This document shows, one piece after another, positions 33,815 through 43,393 of a stretch of 64,000 bases of DNA (positions are counted from its first letter, which is position 1; every line of letters starts with the position of its first letter). The DNA is from Granulicella aggregans (GTDB lineage: Bacteria; Acidobacteriota; Terriglobia; Terriglobales; Acidobacteriaceae): the NCBI RefSeq assembly GCF_014203275.1, contig NZ_JACHIP010000004.1:558001-622000 (forward strand). The letters run 5' to 3'. A program made the position numbers and the translations under genes. The notes below the pieces were generated by a model that worked only from the letters and a program-made list of their open reading frames with translations, made no database searches and had not been told where the DNA came from.

Positions 33815-35368
33815 ATGCTCTTCAACTCGTATCAGTTCATCTTCCTCTTCCTGCCAGTAGCACTCGCCGGATATGAGTTAGCCAGCAGGGTGCATTCTCG
33901 AGCGGTAGTGCTCTGGCTGGGTTTCATCTCGCTCGTCTTTTATGGTTGGTGGCAGCCGTCCCTGCTGATCCTCCTGGTCGGCTCTATCGCTCTCAACTAT
34001 CTCGCAGCGGCACTGATCAGCCGCCGCATTCCGAATCGTGTCGGATCCGGTACGTGGCTCTTAGCGGCGATTGGTTTAAATCTGCTCGTTCTCGGGTATT
34101 ACAAGTACTTCGTCGCGTCGGCAAACTTTCTCAGCACGGCCTTTGGGCTTTCGAAGCACTGGGCCGACGTCGTGCTCCCCCTCGGCATCTCCTTCTTCAC
34201 ATTCACTCAGATAGCCTTCCTGGTCGATCTGAAAAAGGGATACGCAAAGCCGGCGAGCTTTCCTGACTATCTGCTCTTCGTGACCTTCTTCCCCCATCTG
34301 ATTGCCGGCCCAATCCTCGACCATCGCGAGATGATGCCTCAGTTCAAACTCAAGCGGCTTGGGTTGAATCTCTCGGATGTCACTGTCGGCGGCACATGGT
34401 TCGTGCTGGGGCTGGCGAAAAAGGTCCTAATCGCGGACACCTTCGCGGGCATCGTCTTCGCTGTTTTTCACGCGCCCGGCCGACTCCCGATTTCAGTCGC
34501 ATGGATCGGCGCGTTGGCCTACATCACCCAGCTGTACTTCGACTTCTCCGGCTACTCCGACATGGCGCTCGGCCTGGCACGCATGTTCTCCATCGATTTC
34601 CCACTCAACTTCAACTCCCCTGCAAAGTCTGCAAGCATCATTGAGGCTTGGCAGCGCTGGCACATGACGCTTGGCCGCTACATCTTCAATTACATCTACT
34701 ACCCCGTCGCCCGCTGGGTCGGTGGCCGCCGGCGCAAGCAGGGTAAAGGTGCTTCCAACACGCCCGGAGCCTTCATCAGCGTCGTGGTCATGCCGCTCAT
34801 GCTCACCATGTTCCTCGCCGGCATCTGGCACGGAGCCGGGCTGCAGTTCATGGTCTTTGGCCTCCTCCATGGTGTCTATCTCTCCGTCAATAACGCATGG
34901 CGCCAGTTCTATCGACCGTCCAGGCGAGTGCCGGAGAGCCCGGCCGGTCTCCGCGCTCGAATCAAGCACGTAGTCTCCGTTGGCTCCGTCTTTCTCTGCA
35001 TGACGATCTCCCTGGTCTTCTTCCGCGCCGACAGTGTCTCGCGCGCGGTCTCGATCCTGGCGGCGATGGCTGGCTTCGGCGCTGCAGGCGTATCGGGGCC
35101 GGCAGCCTGGATGTCTCTCGTCAATATGCACCGCGCGGTGCCCGAGGTCATTTTGGGACTTGCCATCGGTTGGTTCACACCCAACACCCAGCAGATCCTC
35201 ACAAGGTTTAAGCCGTCGCTTCAAAAGACGGCGTGGAATCAGGAAGGTGTGCCCCGGCTCTTCCTGTGGTCGCCTTCAACTGGATGGGCGCTTGCTGTTG
35301 GTCTTCTGTTCTTCATGGTCCTGGTCGAACTTCAGCAACCTTCGACCTTTTTGTATTTTCAGTTTTAG
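33815..35368 (+). CDS. MBOAT-family O-acyltransferase (AlgI-like)
   Basis: A 517-residue integral membrane protein of the MBOAT/AlgI type: many hydrophobic helices, the family core FDFSGYSDMALGLARMF...WRWHMTLGRYIFNYIYYP, and the catalytic histidine in MFLAGIWHGAGLQFM. AlgI-like proteins move acyl (usually acetyl) groups across the membrane for polysaccharide modification. It is followed by an SGNH-type partner gene, the usual arrangement in alginate and similar O-acetylation systems. The glycan acceptor is not identified. Confidence 0.93.
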   Translation: MLFNSYQFIFLFLPVALAGYELASRVHSRAVVLWLGFISLVFYGWWQPSLLILLVGSIALNYLAAALISRRIPNRVGSGTWLLAAIGLNLLVLGYYKYFVASANFLSTAFGLSKHWADVVLPLGISFFTFTQIAFLVDLKKGYAKPASFPDYLLFVTFFPHLIAGPILDHREMMPQFKLKRLGLNLSDVTVGGTWFVLGLAKKVLIADTFAGIVFAVFHAPGRLPISVAWIGALAYITQLYFDFSGYSDMALGLARMFSIDFPLNFNSPAKSASIIEAWQRWHMTLGRYIFNYIYYPVARWVGGRRRKQGKGASNTPGAFISVVVMPLMLTMFLAGIWHGAGLQFMVFGLLHGVYLSVNNAWRQFYRPSRRVPESPAGLRARIKHVVSVGSVFLCMTISLVFFRADSVSRAVSILAAMAGFGAAGVSGPAAWMSLVNMHRAVPEVILGLAIGWFTPNTQQILTRFKPSLQKTAWNQEGVPRLFLWSPSTGWALAVGLLFFMVLVELQQPSTFLYFQF

Positions 35369-35414
35369 GCGGCTTTGATCATGACGTCGAAGACGCCTGG
35401 ATACGGGGATATCC

Positions 35415-36455
35415 GTGGTTATGGATGTTGATACTGTAGGAGGAGAGGTGGCGGTTTCGATGCAATCGACGGAACGACCCACATCGGCGGAACCGGCTAC
35501 AGCGGCGGAACCGTCCTCATCGATCAAGGGCCGGCGGGAATTGACCCGCTATCTCCTGAACGTACTCCTCGTTGTTTCGGTGCTCTATATCATTCCCCTG
35601 ACGATTGTCCGAACGGACGCATACCAGCATCGAAGCCTGTCCTTTTACTCCCGGCCACTCAACTATGCCTTCCAGACTCCCGTGAAGGACGCAGACGTTA
35701 TCCTGTTCGGCGATTCGACAGTCCTGCTAGGAGTCGATCCAAGCCAGATGTCGTCCGATCTCGGAGTCGAGGTGTTGAACCTCCCGAATACGCGCGGCAG
35801 CCTCATGGTCAATGACGACCTCACGCTCCGTCGCTACCTGTCGCACAACCGGCCCCCGAAGCTCATCGTTTTTTACTTCGCGCCGTGGGACTTCGACTAC
35901 GGAAACACGCCATTCGATGCGATCCCGGTATTCGAAGGGGAAGAAGTGCTCGCGGCGCAGGGAACCTTCAAAGAGATCTCTTCCTTTGCCCGCTGGCATC
36001 CATCGGATGCGGCTCTCTTTTCTCTCAGGTTGTATGCCGATTCGTGGGAGTTTCTGATGCATAAGGTCTCGCATCAGGGTCAGGAAGGGACTCTGGCAGC
36101 GACTCACGGGCACATTGAAAACACCGACCCAAGCGTGCTTGCCTCGCCTTGCACCTTCCCGCCGCTGCTGCTCGACAACATCCGTTTCGACTGGGTGAAG
36201 GCGCTGGGAGAAAAGTACGCGTCGCCTCAGACCAGGGTCCTCTACTTCGTGGCTCCCGTACCTTCATGCACCAACGTGTCGGCTTTGTTGAACCACCGCT
36301 ACGACGCGCTGCCGGCGGCGTTACCCGTTGTGCTGCCGCCCGAGACCTTCGTTCGCGATATCCGCTACATCCATACCCATCCAGACACAGTACCGCAGAT
36401 CACACGGAGTCTATCCGACTCCGTGCGATCCGCGATAGCGCCTGTGACCAAGTGA
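35415..36455 (+). CDS. SGNH-like partner of the MBOAT acyltransferase
   Basis: A 346-residue protein: short cytoplasmic part, one membrane anchor (YLLNVLLVVSVLYIIPLTIV, about 50-70), then a periplasmic SGNH fold with DVILFGDSTVLLGVDPSQM (nucleophile Ser) and a late IHTHPDTVP that can supply the histidine. AlgJ/AlgX and DltD have this role: they finish the O-acyl transfer started by the MBOAT protein. The start is uncertain: GTG 35415, ATG 35421 and GTG 35448 with AGGAGG just upstream are all in frame. Confidence 0.8.
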   Translation: MVMDVDTVGGEVAVSMQSTERPTSAEPATAAEPSSSIKGRRELTRYLLNVLLVVSVLYIIPLTIVRTDAYQHRSLSFYSRPLNYAFQTPVKDADVILFGDSTVLLGVDPSQMSSDLGVEVLNLPNTRGSLMVNDDLTLRRYLSHNRPPKLIVFYFAPWDFDYGNTPFDAIPVFEGEEVLAAQGTFKEISSFARWHPSDAALFSLRLYADSWEFLMHKVSHQGQEGTLAATHGHIENTDPSVLASPCTFPPLLLDNIRFDWVKALGEKYASPQTRVLYFVAPVPSCTNVSALLNHRYDALPAALPVVLPPETFVRDIRYIHTHPDTVPQITRSLSDSVRSAIAPVTK

Positions 36456-36491
36456 CCAATTCGTCTTCTAAAGAAGGCGGGGTGGGGTGAT

Positions 36492-37469
36492 TTATCTTCC
36501 GTGCTCTTCCAGGTACTTCTCAACCTCAAGCGCCGCCATGCAGCCCGATCCTGCGGCTGTGATCGCCTGGCGATACCGCCTGTCCTGAATGTCTCCGCAG
36601 GCGAAGACTCCGGGGATAGGCTGTCCGTTGATCGTGGGGAAGACATTACCCTGCGTCAGAATGTAGCCGTCGTCATCGAGGTCCAGCATGCCCTTGAAGG
36701 CGCTGGCGTTCGGCGTGTGTCCAATGCCGAGGAACATGAAGGAGACGGGCAATTCGGTCTGTTGTCCGGTCTTCGCGTTCTTCAGCTTCAGGCCACGAAC
36801 GTCCTTCTCCTCAACTCCCAGAACCTCTTCCACGACAGTGTTGTGCAGGAACTCGATCTGCGGGTGAGCGATCGCGCGCTCCAGCATGATGCGCGAGGCG
36901 CGGAAGTTTTCGCTGCGGTTGATCAGCGTGACCTTCTTGGCGAAGCGGGTAAGGAACAGCGCCTCTTCCATCGCGGAGTCGCCTCCGCCAATTACGGCAA
37001 TCTCCTTGCCCGAAGCAAAGAACCCGTCGCAGGTCGCGCAGGAACTGACTCCATGGCCGATCAGGGCCTGCTCGCTGGGCAGGTTCAGCCAGCGAGCCGA
37101 CGCTCCCGACGCGATGATGAGCGTCCGCGTATGAATCGTCTCTTTACCGAGATTAAGCGCGAACGGGCGCTTGGTCAGGTCGATCGAACTGAGATGAGCC
37201 ATGCGCAGTTCAGCGCCGAAGCGAGTCGCCTGCTTCTTCATATTCTCGATCAGTTCCGGACCCTGGATGCCCTCCGGCCAGCCGGGAAAGTTCTCGACCA
37301 GAGTGGTGATCGAAAGCTGCCCACCGGGCTCGTGGCCTTCGAGGACGAGCGGCTTCAGGTTTGAACGTGCAGCATAGATGGCGGCGGTGAGTCCGGAGCA
37401 GCCGGAGCCGAGGATGACCGTGTCGCGGACTTCAGCAGCGGTCGGATTCGTCGAAATAGTGTCGGGCAT
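36492..37469 (-). CDS. trxB: Thioredoxin-disulfide reductase
   Basis: A 325-residue flavoenzyme: FAD motif ILGSGCSGLTAA (residues 19-30), redox-active CATC at 144-147, NADPH motif IGGGDSAMEEA, and the C-terminal FACGDIQDRRYRQAITAAGSG. It passes electrons from NADPH to thioredoxin. It converges on the SGNH gene and is divergent from a small ORF. Normal in all key residues. Confidence 0.97.
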   Translation of the reverse strand: MPDTISTNPTAAEVRDTVILGSGCSGLTAAIYAARSNLKPLVLEGHEPGGQLSITTLVENFPGWPEGIQGPELIENMKKQATRFGAELRMAHLSSIDLTKRPFALNLGKETIHTRTLIIASGASARWLNLPSEQALIGHGVSSCATCDGFFASGKEIAVIGGGDSAMEEALFLTRFAKKVTLINRSENFRASRIMLERAIAHPQIEFLHNTVVEEVLGVEEKDVRGLKLKNAKTGQQTELPVSFMFLGIGHTPNASAFKGMLDLDDDGYILTQGNVFPTINGQPIPGVFACGDIQDRRYRQAITAAGSGCMAALEVEKYLEEHGR

Positions 37470-37585
37470 ATTGGTCTTCCATAGTGTAAATGCGCGCTGG
37501 GAGGAAAGGATTCATTCGGCGACGGCAACGGGATGGATCGAAGGGCAGATGTAAGAATCAAAATAAACAGGAAAGTGGTGACGAG

Positions 37586-37786
37586 ATGGCGAATCTGACT
37601 TTGGTTTACGGAATGCGGCTGCTGCCGGCGGAAGAAGTAGCGAGCGTTGGCGAAGCGCCGATCGCGTTGAAGAACGGCAACGAGGCACACTGCACGATGC
37701 ATGTGCTCGAGGGATCGAGGGAGCAGATCGAGGCCCAGTTGAAGCTCAGCATCGACGCGTTTTTCGACTTCTACCCGGAGATCTAA
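37586..37786 (+). CDS. Conserved small protein of unknown function
   Basis: A 66-residue acidic protein (MANLTLVYGMRLLPAEEVASVGEAPIALKN...) with predicted helix-strand pattern and no known motif. The ATG at 37586 is preferred; the longer open frame has an implausible basic leader. It lies divergent from trxB. I do not recognise the family. Confidence 0.6.
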   Translation: MANLTLVYGMRLLPAEEVASVGEAPIALKNGNEAHCTMHVLEGSREQIEAQLKLSIDAFFDFYPEI

Positions 37787-37824
37787 GGGAGTCCGTCAGA
37801 AGTCCTGCCCGGCCTCAACAGCTC

Positions 37825-37865
37825 GGGTGCTCCATCCATCGCAGTCTCATCGCGATGGGTGGGAC
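37825..37865. repeat. Dispersed palindrome, copy 2 (REP-like)
   Basis: GGGTGCTCCATCCATCGC and the complementary GCGATGGGTGGGACG flank AGTCTCAT. The CATCCAT/ATGGGTGGG arms and the loop match the copy at 21544-21582 in the miaA 3' end. It lies in a 213-base intergenic gap. Confidence 0.75.
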
Positions 37866-37999
37866 GTATGCGGCTCGGATAACCGCGTCTCCAGCATCGG
37901 CAATGTTCCCGGAATGGGAATCCCGGCGCACAAAAGACGAAAAGTATCTTCGCTCTTTCTTCTTATTCCCTAAGAATTGAAGACAGGCGGAGGTGTCGC

Positions 38000-38827
38000 T
38001 TGTCTACTCGAACCTGGACAGTGGGAAGATCGGTTTTCTTCACAGGCGCGGCTCTGGCTGCGGCCGTTCTCGTGGACCAGATTGTCGGGTGTATGTCCGC
38101 GCCGGCCCAGGCACGCGATCGCCGGAACACTGTGGTCCTCGCTTCGGATGCGGTTCCCGCGACGCCGGACGATCTGATTGTGCAGATGTCGCAGGCTGCG
38201 GGCGTCATCTTCGTGGGCCATGTTGTGCAGGTCCGCCCGCCTCGAACCGGGTTCTCAGGGTCTCCCGAGGCCGCCGCCGAAGGCGTCGTTGAAGTGGACT
38301 TTGCCGTCGATCAGGCAGTGCGCGGTCCCGCACAAGGCTCGGTATACACCCTGCGGGAGTGGGGCGGGCTATGGGCGGGCGGGACCGGACGGTATCGCAT
38401 TGGGCAGCGGCTCTTAGTGCTGCTGCGCGCATCTGACTCAGCGGGGCTGAGTTCTCCGGTGCACGGCACAGAAGGATTGATCCCACTGCGCGGAGGAGGC
38501 CAGCCGCCAGGGCCGGATGATGGCTCCTCGCCTGCGTCGCAGTGGATGGTAGACATACGCTGGCTCCAGGCGCAGACATTGCGCAGCCAGATTGTTTTCG
38601 GCGTGCCTGGGCGCGGCTCCATCCCGATACGAGGAGGCAGAGGCCCACGCTCGGAGGCCTACAGCGCGATCAAGCCACTGGCGCTTCAGAACGACACTCC
38701 GCTTCTCGTTCACGCACTCCCCGGCCCATGGGTAAAACAGGAGCCGCTTGTGGCCCAGGCGGAGCCACTTTCCCATGTCCTGGCGCTCTGCGCGAGTTCG
38801 ACGGGGTCGCAAGATGCCTCGAAGTGA
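38000..38827 (+). CDS. Exported protein of unknown function
   Basis: A 275-residue protein starting at TTG 38000, six bases after a strong GGCGGAGG ribosome site. A long signal sequence (AALAAAVLVDQIVGC...APAQA) precedes a beta-rich domain (AAGVIFVGHVVQVRPP...VVEVDFAVDQAVRGPAQGSVYTLREWG), which looks OB-like. No enzyme motif. The gene overlaps the next by 14 bases, so the two are coupled. Function not known. Confidence 0.7.
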   Translation: MSTRTWTVGRSVFFTGAALAAAVLVDQIVGCMSAPAQARDRRNTVVLASDAVPATPDDLIVQMSQAAGVIFVGHVVQVRPPRTGFSGSPEAAAEGVVEVDFAVDQAVRGPAQGSVYTLREWGGLWAGGTGRYRIGQRLLVLLRASDSAGLSSPVHGTEGLIPLRGGGQPPGPDDGSSPASQWMVDIRWLQAQTLRSQIVFGVPGRGSIPIRGGRGPRSEAYSAIKPLALQNDTPLLVHALPGPWVKQEPLVAQAEPLSHVLALCASSTGSQDASK

Positions 38828-41456
38828 CGTTCGCCCCTCAATGGGCGCGCTTCTCTTATTGGCTTGGGCATCCGGGCTGACGTGCGCGCCCGCGTACGCC
38901 AGTGGACCCCGCTGGGTCACCGGGCCGCCGTACTTTTCGGTGGCCTCGCAGCCCGTCGTCTGGTACACGCCGAACATCTCCTATTCCACCGATCCCGGCG
39001 ACTTGAGCGCCGACGTGGACCATGCCGCAGCCGATGCCATCGTCTCCGCAGCTGCCAATGTATGGAATATTCCAACAGCGAACATCGCGCTCGCTCAAGG
39101 CGGCCAACTGGCCGAACACGTCTCTTCGGCAAACGTCTTCCCCGGCACAAATGGCCTGATCTTCCCCGCGGATGTCTCGAGCTCGAACTACGCGAACATC
39201 CAGATCGCTGTCATCTACGACACCGACGGCTCGGTCACCGATCTCCTCCTGGGGCAAGGGGCGAGCGATCCCTTGGAGTGCCGTCAGAACGGAGTCACTG
39301 AGAGCGTCGATTCCATCACACCTGCGGGAACGATCCAGCATGCTCTGCTGATCCTCAACGGTCGCTGCACTGGATCTGCGCCTGAGCAACAGCTTCAACT
39401 GCAATATCAACTGATGCGGGCCTTTGGCCGCGTACTCGGCCTGGCATGGTCGCAGACCAACGATGACGTCTTCACACGCACGCCACTGCCAACGGCGGAC
39501 GAAGTCCAGAAGTGGCCGATCATGCACCCCATCGACGTGGTCTGCGGCCCCTACACCTTTCAATGCCAGCCTTCGCCCTTCACGCTTCGTCAAGACGACG
39601 TTGCCTCCCTCAGCGCGCTCTACTTCATCGCGCAGGGAACTGCATCGGCGGGTAAATCCGACACCCTGAGCGACGCAAGCTCCATCACCGGGCGGATGGA
39701 GTTCGGCGACGGACAGGGCATGCAGGGGATGAACCTCCTCGTGCGGCGGTCGGACCTGCAGACCCCTTATGTCGAGAGCGGCGCGGTCGTCTCGGCGGTG
39801 AGCGGAAACCTCTACCGATGGGACAATGGCAACCCGGTGACCGGAGCTCCGGCAAGCTCCATCGACGCCAGCATGGGGTACGTCAATCCGCCACTCGAGG
39901 GCGACTTCAGCCTGATCGCAATACCCTTGCTGCCGAACGCCAGCGCCCAGGACGCATTCATCACCAGCGAGCCGATTAACCCGCTCTACACCGGGCAGTA
40001 TGGCCTCGGCCCCTATCTCTCAGCACCCGTCACCCCCTCGGGACCAGTCTTTCCGTGGCGCGACAACCATGTCGTGCCCTACGAACAAAACTTCTACGTC
40101 TGGGCCGTCCCAGGCTCTGAGGCTACCTGCGACGCGACTGCCCTGGGAACCGCTTCTGCGCCAACGCCTGTTCCCCTCACGGGATGGTGGACCAATGTTC
40201 TCTGCGGCTATGGCGCGACCTCGTGGAGTCTCGTTAACGTGCAGGCAAATCGGAATCTCTCGGTAGAAGTGACAGCGCTCGACGAGTCAGCATTTGTAAC
40301 CGAGAACAAGCTGCAACCTCTGATCGGTGCGTGGAATCAGAGCGATCCTGCTGGCACTCCGCCTACCGTTGCGCAGGCAGTGTCGCCATTCAACAGCATC
40401 GCAGCAGGTCTTACGCTATTGAACTTCGATACTTCAGTCACCGGCGCGCTGCGCATCGCCATTATTGACCAGCGTGGCGATGGCCGCCCCGACTATCACT
40501 TTCGCGCGCGCGTCCTTTACGCCGACAGCATCTCGCCCGCGACTACCTCGATAGGCGGAGGCTTGGTCACTCTAAACGGCCTGGGATTTCGCGCCGGGCT
40601 GATCGTCACCGTAGGCGGGGCCGCAGCTCAGATCGTCGCCGCAACCTCGACCACGATTCTCGCGATCGTTCCGCCGTTTGCCACGCTTGGAACAGACGCA
40701 GCCTCAACCGCCGATGTGACCGTGCTCGATCCCATGAGCGGCGGATCGGCGACCCTGTACGGCGCACTCACATATCCTGCTGGCTCCGCTCTGCCGCAGA
40801 CTCCTGTACTGACCATTCTCACTCCTGCCTTCTATGTCGCCGCCGGACAGGCGGTGCCGCTCTTCCCGTTGGCATTCCTCTCGCAAAGTGGAGCCGCAGC
40901 TCCCGGGATCGCCGTCAACTGGACATCGAGTGCGGCAGCGTTGACCTATCCGATCGGATCGCAGAGCACCTCGGACAGTTACGGTCTCGCGACGATCGCG
41001 GCGAGCGCCACATTGCTCTCCGGCGGAACCCAGGCGACAGGCTCCGCCTGCGCGGCGATTGGAGCGTCGGCAAACCTCTGCGGCAGCTTTGCAGTGACGG
41101 GCGTGGACCCGTCTATGTGGGCTGTCAGATCGATAGAGGGGGGCACCCAGACGGTCTCCGCGACCGGCATTCTGCAGCCGGTGGTCTTTCAGGTCACGGA
41201 TGGCTCTGGTAATCCAGTAATCGGAGCGCCAGTGACGGTTTATCAAACGATCTCCGGCTACCAGGTCTGCCCGGATAAGGGGCGATGCCCGGTTGCTCCC
41301 GTCTACTCCACGTCGCAGGCGACCGCCACCTCCGACTCGAACGGCCTCATAGTAATCACGGTTCAGCAAATCTCCGGTTCCCCGCAGACAGCGGTGATCG
41401 CTGCCTCTACCGGAACCCAGGGCTTTGCTTCGGTGATGTTGCAGAAGACTCCGTAA
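38814..41456 (+). CDS. Secreted matrixin-like protein with lost zinc motif and Ig-like domains
   Basis: About 880 residues. The ATG at 38814 overlaps the previous stop and begins a signal peptide (ALLLLAWASGLTCAPAYA). Residues about 30-230 resemble a matrixin metalloprotease, but at the place of the zinc motif HExxHxxGxxH the sequence reads RAFGRVLGLAWSQ (residues 202-214): Arg202, Ala203, Arg206 and Trp212 stand where the three histidines and glutamate belong. An IPT/TIG-like domain (ISPATTSIGGGLVTLNGLGFRAGL) and bacterial Ig-like domains follow. It is probably a non-catalytic surface or binding protein; loss of catalysis is inference. Confidence 0.75.
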   Translation: MPRSDVRPSMGALLLLAWASGLTCAPAYASGPRWVTGPPYFSVASQPVVWYTPNISYSTDPGDLSADVDHAAADAIVSAAANVWNIPTANIALAQGGQLAEHVSSANVFPGTNGLIFPADVSSSNYANIQIAVIYDTDGSVTDLLLGQGASDPLECRQNGVTESVDSITPAGTIQHALLILNGRCTGSAPEQQLQLQYQLMRAFGRVLGLAWSQTNDDVFTRTPLPTADEVQKWPIMHPIDVVCGPYTFQCQPSPFTLRQDDVASLSALYFIAQGTASAGKSDTLSDASSITGRMEFGDGQGMQGMNLLVRRSDLQTPYVESGAVVSAVSGNLYRWDNGNPVTGAPASSIDASMGYVNPPLEGDFSLIAIPLLPNASAQDAFITSEPINPLYTGQYGLGPYLSAPVTPSGPVFPWRDNHVVPYEQNFYVWAVPGSEATCDATALGTASAPTPVPLTGWWTNVLCGYGATSWSLVNVQANRNLSVEVTALDESAFVTENKLQPLIGAWNQSDPAGTPPTVAQAVSPFNSIAAGLTLLNFDTSVTGALRIAIIDQRGDGRPDYHFRARVLYADSISPATTSIGGGLVTLNGLGFRAGLIVTVGGAAAQIVAATSTTILAIVPPFATLGTDAASTADVTVLDPMSGGSATLYGALTYPAGSALPQTPVLTILTPAFYVAAGQAVPLFPLAFLSQSGAAAPGIAVNWTSSAAALTYPIGSQSTSDSYGLATIAASATLLSGGTQATGSACAAIGASANLCGSFAVTGVDPSMWAVRSIEGGTQTVSATGILQPVVFQVTDGSGNPVIGAPVTVYQTISGYQVCPDKGRCPVAPVYSTSQATATSDSNGLIVITVQQISGSPQTAVIAASTGTQGFASVMLQKTP

Positions 41457-41572
41457 GGTCAAGGAATTCGGCGATCCCGAGCATAACCAGCGTGGCCTGT
41501 ATCGCTTCCGGGCGGCACGCATCTAAACTCCAGACAGCAACCGCGCGACCAGCGCACTGGAGAGCAATCCGC

Positions 41573-42982
41573 ATGGCAAGTTTAGCGGTCCCCGTAGGAG
41601 CGCCTCGTACCGCCCGGGTTCGTCCCCGCGTAGTCGTGGTTGGCGGTGGTTTCGGAGGAGTGAACGCGACGCTTGGCCTGGCCGGCTGCCCGGTCGATAT
41701 CACTTTGATCGACCGCAAGAACTATCACACCTTCCAGCCGCTTCTCTACCAGGTCGCCTTGGCCGTGCTCTCGCCCGGCGATATCGCCCAGCCAATCCGC
41801 TCGATCGTGCGCGAGCATAAAAACGTAGACGTCCTGATGGACGAGGTCGTCGAGATCGACACCGCAAACCAGCGCGTCAAGCTCAAGGCCGGCCCGCAGA
41901 TAGAGTACGACTATCTCGTGCTCGCGACCGGCTCGACCCACTCCTACTTTGGCCACGACGATTGGGCCAAGCTCGCGCCGGGCCTGAAGACAGTCGAGGA
42001 CGCGACCGAGATCCGCCGCCGCGTCTTGCTGGCGTTTGAGCTCGCCGAACGCGAGATGCTCGAGACCGGAACCCACCCGGCGCTGAACTTCGTCGTCATC
42101 GGCGGCGGCCCAACGGGCGTGGAACTCGCTGGTGCCATCTCCGATATCGCCCGTCTCTACATGGCCAAGGACTTCCGCCACATCAATCCCTCCTCGGCGC
42201 AGGTCATCATCCTCGAAGGCTCGCCGCACATTCTCGCGGCTTACCCGCCTGACCTCCAGGCCTCAGCGCTTCGGCAGCTGAAGGACCTTGGCGTCATGGT
42301 TCGCACAGGGGCCCATGTCACCGACGTCCAGCCAGGCTATGTCATGGTTGGCAACGAAAAGATCGATGCGGTCGTCACGTTGTGGGCAGCGGGCGTGCAG
42401 GCATCGCCTCTGGGCAAGATGCTTGGCGTTCCAACCGACAAACGCGGCTGCGTCATGGTCGATGCGCACCTGAATCCCGAGGGCCATCCGGAGATCTTTG
42501 TCTGCGGCGATCTCGCCCACGTCGAACAGGATGGCAAGCCGGTCCCTGGAGTCGCCCAGCCCGCCATGCAGATGGGTGCCTACGCTGCGAAGCGTATCGC
42601 GAAGCTGCAGGCCGCTGGCGGAGCTTCGGCGAAGCTGGCTGGGAAACAGGACAAAGGCTTCCGCTACTTCGACAAAGGCGACATGGCGACCATCGGCCGC
42701 AAGGCCGCCGTCGCCAAGGTGGAGTGGCCCTTCAAGGCCCACATGAGCGGTTTCCCCGCCTGGATGATGTGGCTGGGCGTGCACATCTTCTTCCTCATCG
42801 GCTTCCGCAACCGCTTCAGCGTCTTCCGCCAATGGGCCTACACCTACCTCACCTTCAACGACGGCGTCCGCCTCATCACCGGCTCGCAAGACCTTCCCGG
42901 TTGGGGCTACTCTGACGGCGTCTATCGCGGCCACGAGACGACGAAGCCGCTCGATGAGAACGCTGTCCACGTCGACCTGTAG
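41573..42982 (+). CDS. ndh: Type II NADH dehydrogenase
   Basis: A 469-residue NDH-2: it oxidises NADH and reduces quinone without proton pumping. FAD motif VVVVGGGFGGVNA near residue 20, the quinone-site YHTFQPLLYQVA, the NADH motif VVIGGGPTGVELAGAI, and the late FAD site FVCGDLAHVEQDGKPVPGVAQPAMQMG are diagnostic. The C-terminal AWMMWLGVHIFFLIGFRNRF is the amphipathic membrane segment. The ATG at 41573 has GGAGAG before it; the open frame back to 41285 runs into the previous gene. Confidence 0.96.
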   Translation: MASLAVPVGAPRTARVRPRVVVVGGGFGGVNATLGLAGCPVDITLIDRKNYHTFQPLLYQVALAVLSPGDIAQPIRSIVREHKNVDVLMDEVVEIDTANQRVKLKAGPQIEYDYLVLATGSTHSYFGHDDWAKLAPGLKTVEDATEIRRRVLLAFELAEREMLETGTHPALNFVVIGGGPTGVELAGAISDIARLYMAKDFRHINPSSAQVIILEGSPHILAAYPPDLQASALRQLKDLGVMVRTGAHVTDVQPGYVMVGNEKIDAVVTLWAAGVQASPLGKMLGVPTDKRGCVMVDAHLNPEGHPEIFVCGDLAHVEQDGKPVPGVAQPAMQMGAYAAKRIAKLQAAGGASAKLAGKQDKGFRYFDKGDMATIGRKAAVAKVEWPFKAHMSGFPAWMMWLGVHIFFLIGFRNRFSVFRQWAYTYLTFNDGVRLITGSQDLPGWGYSDGVYRGHETTKPLDENAVHVDL

Positions 42983-43019
42983 CCTTTTTGCATCCGAGTA
43001 TATGTGAGGTAGTAAGAAG

Positions 43020-43370
43020 ATGTTGGGAGCACTGCTGGAAAAGATGATGACCGATGGAGTACACATGTTTGACGACCACGAGAAGATCAGCGTGATAGCG
43101 GAGTTCATCGCGAAGGCAGGTCACGAGGAAGAGATCCGCGTCATTCTGCATGAGATCGTCGCCCCATCGCGCGCCGAACCGGGATGCGAGCTCTACCATC
43201 TGCTCGAAGACAAGAAAAATCCGGGGAGCTTCTCGACCTACGAAGAGTGGGCTGAGTTGAAATTTCTCGAGGCTCATCTTGCGGGCGAAGGAGCGAAGGC
43301 GGCGTTGGCGAAGGCGCAGCCGATGCTCGATCGCGACATGAAGCTGACGGTGTTTCGGAAGCTTCTCTAA
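43020..43370 (+). CDS. Antibiotic biosynthesis monooxygenase (ABM)-fold protein
   Basis: A 116-residue protein of the ABM dimeric alpha-beta barrel: ISVIAEFIAKAGHEEEIRVILHEIVAPSRAEPGCELYHLLEDKKNPGSFSTYEEWAELKFLEAHL is the family pattern. Members oxidise quinols or degrade haem; several are putative quinol monooxygenases. It follows ndh by 37 bases on the same strand, which fits a quinol-related role. The N-terminal part before the fold is short and start may be at ATG 43065 or so. Confidence 0.85.
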   Translation: MLGALLEKMMTDGVHMFDDHEKISVIAEFIAKAGHEEEIRVILHEIVAPSRAEPGCELYHLLEDKKNPGSFSTYEEWAELKFLEAHLAGEGAKAALAKAQPMLDRDMKLTVFRKLL

Positions 43371-43393
43371 CTCCGAGAAGCAGATTGCCGCCT

